NCBI GenBank assembly: GCA_965240325.2
Contig: OZ251223.1
Location: 496,001 to 560,000, forward strand
Length of the DNA stretch: 64,000 bases
Direction: 5' to 3'
From: Rebecca billardiae RCC1528
Lineage: Eukaryota; Haptophyta
Part shown: one piece after another, positions 54,490-64,000 of the stretch
Position numbering within the stretch: position 1 is the first letter of the stretch
Layout of the letters: every line of letters starts with the position of its first letter
The notes under the pieces: model-generated
The model's input: only the letters and a program-made list of their open reading frames with translations
Told to the model about the DNA's origin: nothing
Databases searched by the model: none
Translations under genes and position numbers: made by a program

Positions 54490-55575
54490 TCAGGGCCGCA
54501 TGGCGCCGACGCAGTTCAGGTCGCATGCGAGTGGCGAGGTCAGCAGCACCGAGTACCGCAGGGGCGAGGTCTCGTCGACACGTAGCAGCGAGTGCTCGTT
54601 CTTGCCGCGCGAGCAGGCGACGTGCACGACGGCCTCGCGTCCGTTCGACCCGTTTCGGTACACGTGGCTGAAAGCGACGCGGGCGAGCTGCCCGGGGTAC
54701 ACGGGCGTGGAGCTGAGCTGCGACGCGTCGTCGTCCGCCGAGTACCGGCCGAGCAGGAAGGACGTGCTGATCCGGTGCGCCTCCTGCCTGAACTGGCGGA
54801 CGTGCTTGAGCGGGCACACCTCGTACGTCCAAAAGTCCTGCAGCCGCGTGAAGCAGCGCCCCTTGAGGGGGAGGAGGAGGCGCGCGCGCGGGATGGGCGC
54901 GCCCGGCCCGACGAGCGAGCGCGGCTCTCGCTGCTCGCTCGTGTCGCTCTCGCCGCCGCCGCCGCCGCGCTCGCCTTCGGGCGTGGGCGCGCCCCCAGGC
55001 CGCAGCCACAAATGGCAGATGGCCCACGAGTGGAAGGCGACGGCGTACGACTTGGGCGAAGGCTCGGAGACGGCGACGAGCGCCTCGGCGTGGTCGCGCG
55101 CCTCGGTGGCCGTGTCGAGAGTCTGCGCCGTGCGCTCGTTCGGGCACGTCACGCGCACGACCACCGAGCGGCCGTCGTCTCCATCCGTGTACCGCTGAAC
55201 GAGCGCCGGCTCGGCGCCCTCCTCGCCTGCGTGCTCACCCACGCCCGTGGTCTCGTCGAGGTGTGGCGCGTGCCGGCCGAGGACATGGATGACCGCGCCG
55301 CGCTTCCTGTCACTCGTGTGGTACTGCCGCACCACCCTCCACGGGCAGAGCTCGTACGTCCAGAAGCCGTCGCGCAGCTGGAAGCATCGGCGCTTCAGCT
55401 CGTCGAGCGGGTCCTCCTCGGACAGTGGCCGCTGCGAGCTGGGGTCAAGGGCGGCGACGCCGGGAGGCATCGATGCGCAATGATACATGCTGCCCGTGTA
55501 ATCGGACTCCAGCGAGGTCGCGACGCCCGCGATGAGCATCACCACGCGCAGCCGGCGAGCGCAGGCGGCCACCAT
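54490..55575 (-). CDS. ER lectin with two MRH domains (OS-9/erlectin-like)
   Basis: This is a single exon encoding 361 residues from the ATG at 55575. A short hydrophobic N-terminus (ARRLRVVMLIAGVATS) looks like a signal peptide. Two mannose-6-phosphate-receptor-homology domains follow, at about 55-190 and 240-358. Each begins with the aromatic motif (CFQLRDGFWTYELCPW and CFTRLQDFWTYEVCPL) and a conserved Gln (VRQYH and VRQFR). Each ends with the Glu and Tyr that complete the sugar site (SEPSPKSYAV and DETSPLRYSV); the intervening Arg is present in GRSVVVRVTC and GREAVVHVAC. Two MRH domains are the layout of erlectin/XTP3-B, whereas OS-9 has one. These lectins recognise trimmed N-glycans on misfolded proteins and deliver them to ER-associated degradation. 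No KDEL-type tail is visible. Confidence 0.88.
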   Translation of the reverse strand: MVAACARRLRVVMLIAGVATSLESDYTGSMYHCASMPPGVAALDPSSQRPLSEEDPLDELKRRCFQLRDGFWTYELCPWRVVRQYHTSDRKRGAVIHVLGRHAPHLDETTGVGEHAGEEGAEPALVQRYTDGDDGRSVVVRVTCPNERTAQTLDTATEARDHAEALVAVSEPSPKSYAVAFHSWAICHLWLRPGGAPTPEGERGGGGGESDTSEQREPRSLVGPGAPIPRARLLLPLKGRCFTRLQDFWTYEVCPLKHVRQFRQEAHRISTSFLLGRYSADDDASQLSSTPVYPGQLARVAFSHVYRNGSNGREAVVHVACSRGKNEHSLLRVDETSPLRYSVLLTSPLACDLNCVGAMRP

Positions 55576-55779
55576 GCTGCCCAGGCCGGCGCCCCGGACT
55601 ACTGCACCCGCCGCGGCGCGGGCCCGGACTTACTACTCACTTACTGGTACGATTGGCAGCTCTGAGCTCGGCACGGTCGGAGGGCGCTCAAACGCCTCGC
55701 CCGGCGCCGGCATTCCCCGCGCGCGTCGTCGTCACCACGGCGATCGCCGGCCTGCGGCGCGGGGACGGCAGGCAGACGC
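55576..55779. promoter_or_regulatory. Short divergent intergenic region
   Basis: This 204-bp region lies between the MRH lectin (minus) and ShKT-like copy B (plus). Both encode secretory-pathway proteins, so shared regulation is plausible. Confidence 0.4.
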
Positions 55780-57208
55780 ATGGCCCGCTCGTGGCGCCCG
55801 CGCTCTGCGCTGGCGCTCGTATTCGGCGTGGCGTCCGCAGCGAAACACTTCGAATACACGGAGGACCGTATCGGGCCGTTCCCGGCCGACATCTTTGACA
55901 CGTCGTATCACAACTACGTCTTCCGCGACGGCTGCTTCCCCACGGTGCGAGCGGGCGAATTCTGCGCGCCTGATGCGTGGGTGGCGATGAGCTTGCGCGG
56001 GCGAGTCTGCGCGCGCCACCCCGCGCCCGCTTGACGCCAGCGTGGCGGCTGCGCCCCGCACCGCTCGGCAGGGTTCCATCATCTGGCAGGGCAACACGCA
56101 GGTGGCCGACTTCCCGAGGGATAACATGAAGTTCTGCAGCGCGCGCTCGGACTGCGCCGGCTTCCAGGTGTACATCAAGCCGTCGTCGACGGCGAAGGAG
56201 GTGTACATCGAGTACAAGCGCAACTGCGCCGTGATGCCGCAGATGGCGTGTGACAGCCCGTTCGGACAGCGCGGCGGTGGCGTGTGGTACACGATGCTCT
56301 CCAGCACGCGGTGCCACGACGTGCAGCCTGACCGCCGTCGTCGGGGAGGCTCGTCCGTCGTCACGCTCGACTGGGACACGCACAGCGGCCGGCACCACGA
56401 CGACGACGACGACGACCATCGTCACACGCGCGAGCCCAGGCAGCGGCGCGAGCGCACGCCGCGCGAGCCGCGCACGCCGCGCGAGCACGTCCCACGCGAG
56501 CGGCCCGAGCGCGAGCACCCGCACCGTGTGCACGTCGAGCACGTGCACGCACGCCCTGCTCGTGAGCACCACGAGCGCACACCCCGCGTCCGTCGCAACC
56601 ACACGCACCATCCGATGGAGCATCATGAGCGAATCCGTCGCAACCACACGCACCACGCTCGCGTGCATCACGAGCACCACCGGCGCAACCACACGCACCA
56701 CGCTCGCGTGCACCACGAGCACCACCGGCGCAACCACACGCACGTGCACAGGTCCCGAGCCCACCGCAACCGCACGCATCACCACCGCGTACGCGCGTCT
56801 CGCGACGAGATCGACCCAGCCGAGGTGTGTGCCTCGGAGGACAGGCGCATCTGCGGCCGCCTGGCCGACAGCGACCCATCGGAGATCGAGGAGGCGTGCA
56901 CGACTCACGCGCGCACACCGCGAGTCTGCCCGCACGTGTGCGGTCTGTGCTCTGCGTTCGACGCGCACGGGAGCTTCGCAGGCGATGTTCCGACAGCGAT
57001 GCACGCGCAGTGGCGTACGGCCCTCGACCACCTGGCAGGCTCGCCGACGGCGAGGCGTGCGGTGGCCGCCTGCGCCGGAGCGCTCGTTGGGCTCAATGCC
57101 CTCGTGCTCGGCTGGCGTGCTGCATCCCGTGCGCCCTCGCGCTACTTCGGTTGCGGTGACTACCGTCGCAAGCGGGTGCCGGGTGCTGCCGTGCCGATGG
57201 TTGGCTGA
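55780..57208 (+). CDS. Secreted/type-I membrane cysteine-rich protein with His-rich repeat and ShKT-like motif (copy B)
   Basis: Two exons: 55780-55944 and 56072-57208, with intron 55945-56071 (127 nt, ACG|GTGCGA ... CGGCAG, phase 0), giving 433 residues. A signal peptide (SALALVFGVASA) is followed by the same domain as copy A: RDGCFPT|G across the intron, CAGFQVYIKPSS and VYIEYKRNC. Between this and the ShKT-like part lies an Arg/His-rich region of about 150 residues containing NHTHHARVHHEHHRR units; each NHT is a potential N-glycosylation site and the histidines could bind metal. The six-cysteine motif (ICGRLADSD ... VCPHVCGLC) and a C-terminal hydrophobic span (ACAGALVGLNALVLGW) complete it. 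The intron sits at a different place from that of copy A. Function is unknown; cell-surface or vesicular location is inferred. Confidence 0.75.
56641..56748. repeat. 45-bp tandem repeat, about 2.4 copies
   Basis: Two nearly identical 45-bp units starting CAACCACACGCACCACGCTC, plus a partial third, encode the NHTHHARVHHEHHRR repeats of ShKT-like copy B. They differ by a single base by eye. Confidence 0.9.
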
Positions 57209-57840
57209 CGGCCGCTGACGCGTCGCTCGCGGATTCTGACTCTGAGAGTGACAGACAGATGACTATGTAGACCTATGCGGCTATGGCACCTCACTCATGC
57301 CACGCCGCCATGGCGCACTAGGCCTAGCTGCTCGCGATTCCGTGGCTGACCGCTTCCGAATCCGAGTTCCGTCATCCGTGCCGCGCGGAGCCGCGGACTC
57401 GGTCCTAACGAGTAACGGTACCGAGTCACCGTGCGCGCATACTGTATTACTGTAGTACACACGACTACGCCGGGGCACCACCACGCCCACCCTGGCCGGA
57501 CCGGCCTGACGACCCGCCTGGCACTGTCTGCACTGACGGCAGACGCCAGACGGCTGACCCGGCACTGCGGCGGGCACCGGCCCATGCCGCGTACAATCGC
57601 ACCCGCCGTCCCGCGCCAGCCTCAGCCGAGACGGCGCCAGTTCTGAGCAGCAGCTGCCGGAGCTCAACCACGGCCTGGCAGCGCTGCGCGGCCGCGAGGC
57701 AGCGTACGATCACGGCCAACGCCGTCGGAGCGCGCGGTCGATCGGCATCATGCCTTCTACTTGCCTGATTTGAGTGCTTGCCCGCGCGCCGGGCGCGGGC
57801 AAGATAGGCGCGCGCGCCGACCGCGGCTGATCATCACGGC
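57209..57840. other. Convergent intergenic region with a hairpin
   Basis: This lies between the 3' ends of ShKT-like copy B and the ALKBH7-type gene. A perfect GC-rich hairpin occupies 57777-57803 (CTTGCCCGCGC, 5-nt loop, complement). It may mark a 3' end. No gene is seen. Confidence 0.45.
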
Positions 57841-58578
57841 TCATTGGCTCTGATGAATGTCACCATCAGCGTTGATCGCTCCACTTCTTCCCCGCAACCA
57901 TTGCCGAGGAGCCCCACCAGATTCGTCCGTACTGCTGCCTTCCGGCTGCTCGCCGAGGCCTTGCGCCGTGGGCGCGTCTCGAAGCAGGAGAACGACGCGC
58001 CTGCCCTTGTGCACGCGCACATCTCCAAAGGATGGCTCCGCTGGCACGGCGTGCGTCCATTCGTAGCGAGCCTCGCCGCTGAGGACGTAGACAGAACGGG
58101 CTGGGACGAGTATGTCCACGCCGTCCGATGCCCGCGTGACGTGGCGAAGGTGCACCACGCAGTCGGAGAGGAGATTGAGTGCGGCGATGGTCGAGCCGCT
58201 GTGGTCCACATGATCAACGTGCGCGTTGATGAAGCCGCGTGGATCCGAGTCAAGGTCGAGGATGTGGGGCGACAGCAGCTCTACGGGCGTGTCACCGAAG
58301 ACGGCCGTCGTCATCCGCGCAAGCACTCGCCGATTCCCGTCGTCAAACCAATCTCGCGCGCGTTCGAGCTCCCTGTAGCCCCCGATCACGCCATCAAAGT
58401 GCCGTTGCTGGTAGCGGCGACGGCGAAGCAGGGGATCGAGCTGGGCCACAAGGGCTGATTCTTCCTCGGGTGTGATAAAGTCGCATTCGAGGCGCAGCGG
58501 CGGTGGTGCGCATCCTGTCGAGGCCCGAACGAGGTGCCGTGGCGCGCTGCCAACGAGCCGCGCCGCGGCGGCGCGCAT
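57841..58578 (-). CDS. ALKBH7: ALKBH7-type 2-oxoglutarate/Fe(II) dioxygenase
   Basis: This encodes 245 residues from the ATG at 58578. The first ~22 residues (MRAAAARLVGSAPRHLVRAS) form a mitochondrial-type presequence. FITPEEESALVAQLDPLLRR, DGVIGGYREL and HILDLDSDPRGFINAHVD follow the ALKBH7 order. The iron ligands are His120, Asp122 and His176, and the 2-oxoglutarate-binding Arg lies in KGRRVVLL near 193. These spacings match the human enzyme closely. ALKBH7 is a mitochondrial-matrix member of the AlkB family, linked to programmed necrosis and mitochondrial RNA demethylation in animals. Whether that role holds here is unknown. The ~45-residue tail after the fold is an extension. It lies 205 bp downstream of the nucleoside-hydrolase-like gene on the same strand. 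Confidence 0.9.
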   Translation of the reverse strand: MRAAAARLVGSAPRHLVRASTGCAPPPLRLECDFITPEEESALVAQLDPLLRRRRYQQRHFDGVIGGYRELERARDWFDDGNRRVLARMTTAVFGDTPVELLSPHILDLDSDPRGFINAHVDHVDHSGSTIAALNLLSDCVVHLRHVTRASDGVDILVPARSVYVLSGEARYEWTHAVPAEPSFGDVRVHKGRRVVLLLRDAPTAQGLGEQPEGSSTDESGGAPRQWLRGRSGAINADGDIHQSQ

Positions 58579-58783
58579 TGCTCGACGCTGCGGCACGCCC
58601 CGCCCCGTGACGCCCGCCCGACGAGTGGCCGAGTGGCCGTTAGATGGTTTGGTCGGCGCATTTCGGCGTGATTTGATTCATTTGAGGCGTCGTCTGAATA
58701 TAATAATGCATCTGCTGCCGAATTTGGCATCAAGAATGGTGCCCATCGGCATCGTCACGGGCCCAGTGACAATCATGTCGTCA

Positions 58784-61700
58784 TCAGCCGCCCGTGGACC
58801 CCGTCGCGGACGTGTTGCGGACTGGCGCTCCGCTCGCTCGCGCCGAGCGCTCGCCGACGCTCGGCGACGACGGCACGGCCGCAGCGGCGGCGGAGAGCCC
58901 GACGCTGTTTGCACGTTGCATTGGCGGCGAGGGCGCGCCCGCGTACATCCGGTACGCAGAGCCGCGCTTCCCGTCCGACTTGCGGCTCTTGCGCGCGACG
59001 CGCATGAAGCCGCTCGGCCGCGCGTGCCGGCCCGACATCTTGCCCTCGTGCTCGCGCGCCGGCGTGAGCGCCTCCTCCAGGATTTCGTCAAACCGCATCG
59101 CCTCGCGCGCGGTGAGACCGGTCGCGTGCGCGGCGGCGACGGGCAGCGCGTCGCCCGTCAACTGCCGGTTGAGGAACGTGAAGCGAGATCGGATCTCCGA
59201 GGAGGACATCTTGCGGCCCATCTCGCCCAGCTTGCGAGAGCCTGTCGTCTTGGGGCCGCCCTCAAGTCCGGGCGCCTTCGCACTCCCGTCCGAGTCGGCC
59301 GTGCCGCCACCCTCGTCACCTGCGCCGCCCGCGCCGCCCGCGCCGCCGTCCTCCATTTTCTCAGTGGTCAGACGGATCGAGTCGAGAAGCCTTCGGGAGG
59401 AGCCCAGCCGGCCGGCCGCTCCGGCGCGCATGCTGCGCGCGGTGAGGGCCGCGGCCGCCGCGGTCGTCGGCGCGGTCGTCGCGCCCGCCGCGTCGTCGCC
59501 CGCCGCGCCCGCCTCCTCCTCCGCGCCCCCTTCGGCGCCTGCCGGCCGCAGCCAGCTCGGCAGCGCGTCCGTCAGCTCCAGCTCGCCGAGGCCTGGCACG
59601 CTTAGCGTGTGCCGGCGTGACGTGAGCCGCGCGTCCGCCGCGGTGAACTCGGATGCGTCCAGCGTCGCCGCCTTCGCCACCATCGTCGCGACGAAGGGGC
59701 GCAGGCCGCTCGAGCTCGCGGCGCGCTGCCCGACCTGTCGGTGGATGGTGCCCTTCCGAGCGACCTGCCGCGTGGCCGCGTAGAAGTGACCAGAGGTGCG
59801 CGAGCTCGCGGCCAGGAGCATCGCGACGCCGGGAAGCGGTATCGCGGTCGCGCCCGCCCACACCGCCGCGCTCGGGTCGGGGTCGGCGTTCCCGCCGGTG
59901 TGCACCTGCGCGAGCGCGGCCGCGCCAAGGCCGTACTCCTCGGCGAACCATTCAGCGTCAAGCTCCGCAGGCCAGCTCGCCGCGGCGCCGCGCGCCGGCT
60001 TTGCAATGCGCGCGCGCTGCGAGCGCGCACTCACGGCGCGCACGGCGGCGCGGACGTGCTCGCGAACTGCCCAGCCGGTGCCGCCGCCGACGGCGGCGAG
60101 CTGGTCGTACAGCGCGGAGGGCAGCGAGGCGCGCGACGCCTCGGAGCGCGGCACGAGCCTCAGCGGCACGCCGAGCGCCTCGCACTGCGCCGCAAGAATC
60201 ACCGCCGCCTCGCCCGCGTGCGGCAAGCACGCCTCGGCGTTAGGCAGGATGCGGAGATCGCGGCGCGCGTTGACGGCCGTCGCGACCGCCGTGCCTGAGC
60301 TCAGCGAGTTGCGCGTCGAGGGCACGGCCGTCGGCGCGATGGCGGAGGACGAGACGCCCAGCGAGCCGGCCATGCTGTAGCCGTCATCGCCCGCGTCGTC
60401 GTCGGTCGAGTCGTCGTCGTCGCCGTCGCCGCCCTGGCTCGGCCGCCCGCCAGCGCGCTCGTGCTTCGGGCCGCCCGCGCCGCCGCCGCCCTCGTCCGCG
60501 TCTGACGGCTGCATCGACGCGGGTACGTTGGGGTTGAGGAGTCCGCTTGCGTCGGGCGAGATGTCGCCGAGCGCCACCACGCACTCGGCGTGCTCACGGA
60601 AGAGCAGCGGCCGCTGCCGCGCGAGCTGGGCCAGCAGCAGCGGGCACGTGGCGCACACGAGCCGAGCGCCCGAGGGCAGCTTGGCAAACACGGACGCAAG
60701 GCGCTCGAGCGCGCCATTCGCGCCGTTGTCCGCCTCATCAAAGCAGAGGACAGACGTCTGCGCCGTCAGCCCCAGCTGGTCGCACAGCTCGGCGGCGGAC
60801 GGGCGCATCGGCGTGCGGCGCCGCGTCGCCTCCACCCCGTCGGCGCCGAGCACGGTCGCGGTCTTGGGCGACTTGGGCGCGCCCTGCTTTCGGAAGGACG
60901 ACTCGGTGGGCGGCGGCGTGGGCGGCGGCGTCGCCGCGCGGCCAGAGAGCATACTCGACTTTGTTGGCGCGGCGTAGCTCGGCGTTCCCGACGCGGACGT
61001 CGGCCGGCTCCCCGTCGGTCGAGCCGACGACCGGCCCTGCTGCGGCGGCGTCAGCGGCGTGCCAGCCGCGTGCCGCTGCGGCGGGGGCGAGCTGCCGCCG
61101 CGCCCCGCCGCCGCCGCCGCCGCCGCGGGGCGCTCCTCCTCCACAGGGTGCGGCTCGGCGCGCGTGAAGATGAGGACGGCGGCGCACTCGAGTGCGTTGA
61201 ACTCGATCAGCGCGCGCAGCAGCAGCAGCACCGGCGCGCTCGCCACCGTCTGCGCGTCGTGCACCGCCAGCACGATCGTCTGCCGCTCGCCGCTGCGCAC
61301 GTGGACGCCGATCGCGCGCGCGATCGCCTGAAACACGAAGAGTGAAAGGTCCTTGCCAAAGCCGTCGCGCACGCCGGTGCGCTCCGCAGAGACGCCGATG
61401 ACCTCGTGAGTCACCTGTTGGCCGCCGCCGGCCCCGCCGCCCGTCGCGCGCTCCGCCTCCTCCGTCGGCAGCGAGACGGGCGCGGCGACCGACGACGAGG
61501 GCGCCGGGGAGATCGGAGGCGAGATCGGCGCCGGCACCGCCGGGATCGTCAGCTTGAGCGGGTCGAAGAAGACCGTTGCGAGCGTCGGGCAGCACGCGAC
61601 GAGAGCAAGCACTGTGCGAGCGCGCGCCGAGGGCGGCGCGGAGGCACGCGGCACGCCGCGCTCAGCCGCGCGGCGGGCGCGAAGGTGCGCGCGGCGGGCG

Positions 61701-63659
61701 GCGCGGCGCTTCGGCAAAGCGGCGCGGCCCAAGGCGCGGCGCGCCGCGCGCGCGCGCCGCATGCCGCGCGCGCATCGGCGCGCGCGCATCGGCGCGCCGC
61801 GCATCGGCGCGCCGCGCATCGGCGCGCGCGCATCCGCATCGGCGCTCACCGTCGTACATGTTGAAGGAGACGATCAGGTCCCAGATCGGGTCCTCCGAGC
61901 CGCGGTCCGACGCGCGCCCCTTGCAGAACGTGCTCGAGAACCACTCGCGGTCGCACCGCGCCGGCAGCCCCTCGCGCCCCGCGTCGCCGTCGGGCGCGCA
62001 CGCGCGGCGCCACAGCCGCTCAATCGAATCTCGCTGAACCTTCCGGAGACGCCAGCCGATCGGCGAACCGGACTGGGCGAGGTAGTCGTCTGCGCGCGCG
62101 AGGGGTCGCGGCGGCGTGGGCCGAGCGCGTGCCGGGCGGGGCGGGTGAGCGCCGGAGCAAGACTGCGCTCGGGCGGCGAGGCGCCTCGCGCCGGCGCGGC
62201 GCCCGCGAGGCCGCGCCGCGCGTCGAGCGAGCGCGCGCGCAGCGCGGCAGCATGGGGCGCGCGCGACGCACAGATCTCACGCCGGACGGGCGCCGCGTAC
62301 GCCGCGTAGCGCGTGACGACGGTGAGCGGGATGGCGCTGCGCTGGCACGCCTCGTACAGGTACGACGCGGCGCGCATGTCGAATGCCTGCGAGCCGAGTT
62401 GTCGCGCAGAGCGCGCGCGGACGCGCCGCGCGGCCGTGCGCACCGCGCGTGCAGTGCGCGCGCACAGCTCAGCACCGCCGGGGATCGGGCGGCGCCCGAG
62501 GGCGAGGCAGCAGAGAGCACGCCTGCGCGCGGGCGCGCGCGGGCGCGGGCGCGCGCGGGCGCGGGCGCGCGGGCGAGGCGAGGCGACGCACGTTGTTGTG
62601 CGCCGTGTCCGGCACCAGCATCGGCGGGTCGTGCGGGTCGTACGTGGTGGGACTGTCACGGCCGCTCGCGCTCCCGCCCGGCAGCGGCGAGAGGGGCGCC
62701 GGCGAGCCGGATGCGGCGCACGGCGTGACGGTGGCGCTCTCGCGGCCGGCGGAGTTGCGCGGGTTGTGCTCGGAGGGGTGGGCGGAGGGGCGGTCGGAGG
62801 TCCGACGCGAGCTGTCCGCCATCGACGTCTGCATCACCCCCGCGCCGAACGCCGAGGTGGGCAGCGGGATTCGCCCGCGCGTCGGCGTGGACGCCGGCGT
62901 GATCGCAGGCGTCAGCTTCCCCAGCACCTCCTCGCACGCGCTGACCGACTCGAGCGAGACGCCGCCCATCACCACGACGCGCTTGATCCGGTCGATGCAG
63001 AGCACCCCGTTGTCCCGCATGAAGAGCGCCGCGTCCTTGAACGACGAGATGCACAGCAGCGTGATCGACTTGGGCGGCGCGTCGCTCAGCGTGCGGTGCA
63101 GCAGCGCGCGGCCCGGCTCGATGTCGTGCGCGCGCTCCGAGTCGGCGGGCGGCAGGTACGACGCGGTTTCGGAGAAGTGGTCCTTCGCCTTCGGCGCGCC
63201 GCCGTCCGTGCCCGAGCCCACGGGCACGCCCTGCAAGCGCAGCAGGTCGAGCGTGCCGCGCGCGAGCCGCGCGCGCGAGCCGGACGGCTGCAGGTTCGCA
63301 ATCACAGCCTTGACCTCGATGAGCTGCTCGTCGACGAGGAAGCGTGCCATGAGGAGGGCCATCTCGTCGTCGAGGTCCTCGCCAACGTCCGTGATGATCA
63401 CCACGGCCTCGGCCGGCGGGCGCTCCTCCTCCTGCTCCTCGAGCTCGCGCGTGAGCTCGTGGAAGCGCAGGTGGTACGCGCAGAGCGCGCACACGAGCAG
63501 GAGCACGACGCACGCGAGCGCGGTGGCCGCGGCGAACCAGCCGACGCCAGAGATGGGGTCGTCCTCGTCGGTGTCGTCATCATCGTCATCCAACTGCGCC
63601 CACGCGGTGCTCGCGAAGGCGAGCAGCGCGAGGGCGTTAGCTCGTGTGGCGCCCAGCAT
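58784..63659 (-). CDS. Nucleoside-hydrolase-like membrane protein, active site retained (copy B)
   Basis: Four exons: 63659-62592, 62386-62272, 62089-61850 and 61611-58784, giving about 1,416 residues. Introns are 205, 182 and 238 nt, with donors GTGCGT, GTGCGT and GTGAGC. Aligning to intronless copy A across every junction supports the joins (for example ...AHNN|AFDMRAASYLYEACQ... and ...FNMYD|VLALVACC). A signal peptide (ALALLAFASTAWA) is followed by an acidic stretch and one membrane span (ATALACVVLLLVCALCAY). The nucleoside-hydrolase domain begins VVIITDVGEDLDDEMALLM, keeping the Asp cluster that binds calcium and ribose, then GVPVGSGTDG, VVVMGGV and DTAHNN. A Ser/Pro/Gly-rich insertion splits the domain. 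The last ~940 residues are soluble, low-complexity in part, with no family I recognise. An alternative donor (C|GTGAGA at 62280) would shorten exon 2 by three codons. Confidence 0.78.
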
Positions 63660-64000
63660 GGCTGGGCGACGCCTGCTGTGGCAAAACCCTTTGACTGGCT
63701 TGGGCCCTGCCGACGGCTCACGTACTATTCGAAAAACTATAATAGTACCATCGCGCGCAATCCCTAATAGACAGTAACGGACTTCACATACGTGGTTTTC
63801 TGTTGCTCCGAATGCTATCATACATTAGGCAAACACGTACCCATGCGGGTATGTAAGTTACGCTCGCCTTTTTTTTAAAAAAAATCTGCACTCTACTAAA
63901 GCGCGACTCGCTCGCTCGGGCAAAAGTGCGCGGTCTGGGACGCGTCTGGGACGGAGGAATTTCAGACTTTTTCGGGACTAAGCACCAGATCGACATCTGC
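63660..64000. promoter_or_regulatory. Upstream region of nucleoside-hydrolase-like copy B
   Basis: This holds the probable promoter of copy B. It is more AT-rich than the coding DNA and has a T-run/A-run (63871-63885). No gene is seen up to the window end. Confidence 0.35.

Overview
The window looks like nuclear DNA from a GC-rich unicellular eukaryote, most likely an alga. A haptophyte-type genome is my best guess, but this is inference and no marker gene settles it. The eukaryotic assignment itself is solid: there are spliceosomal GT-AG introns (I placed 21, 86 to 238 nt long) inside CCT2, eS7, RER1 and a PP4-type phosphatase, and each restores the expected reading frame and family length. 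Splice donors are mostly GTGCG rather than GTAAG. Coding DNA is extremely GC-rich and alanine/arginine/glycine-rich, so nearly every gene casts long open shadow frames on both strands.

Layout. 1-13 kb: a homeodomain gene, an ankyrin-repeat gene, an MHYT-domain membrane protein, a DENN-GRAM putative Rab exchange factor, and an Rh-type ammonium transporter; the last two lie either side of a 1.1-kb fold-back structure with 398-bp arms. 13-16 kb: repeat-rich DNA with a TIR-bounded segment and a tandemly duplicated, apparently broken gene. 16-25 kb: a secreted/membrane ShKT-like cysteine-rich protein divergent from a giant gene that combines CNH, VPS9 and LRAT-like domains. 26-33 kb: a KMO-like flavin monooxygenase and a nucleoside-hydrolase-like membrane protein with degraded active-site aspartates. 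33-36 kb: direct repeats around a (TA)n microsatellite. 36-51 kb: mostly housekeeping genes (PP4-type phosphatase, a zinc-finger protein, RER1, eS7, CCT2, an acidic-tail protein, a HAD phosphatase) with a tandem repeat block at 43 kb. 53-64 kb: a GAF protein, a two-MRH ER lectin, a second ShKT-like gene with a His-rich repeat, an ALKBH7-type dioxygenase, and a second nucleoside-hydrolase-like gene with intact aspartates and three introns.

Functional themes. Several genes concern membrane traffic and the secretory pathway: DENN and VPS9 Rab-GEF domains, RER1, and the MRH lectin. Two gene families are each present twice in the window (ShKT-like and nucleoside-hydrolase-like), and within each pair intron layout and key residues differ. 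Divergent gene pairs with short shared upstream regions occur at 17.3-17.6, 45.4-45.6 and 55.6-55.8 kb. The strongest candidate for something undescribed is the CNH-VPS9-LRAT-like fusion at 17572-24996.
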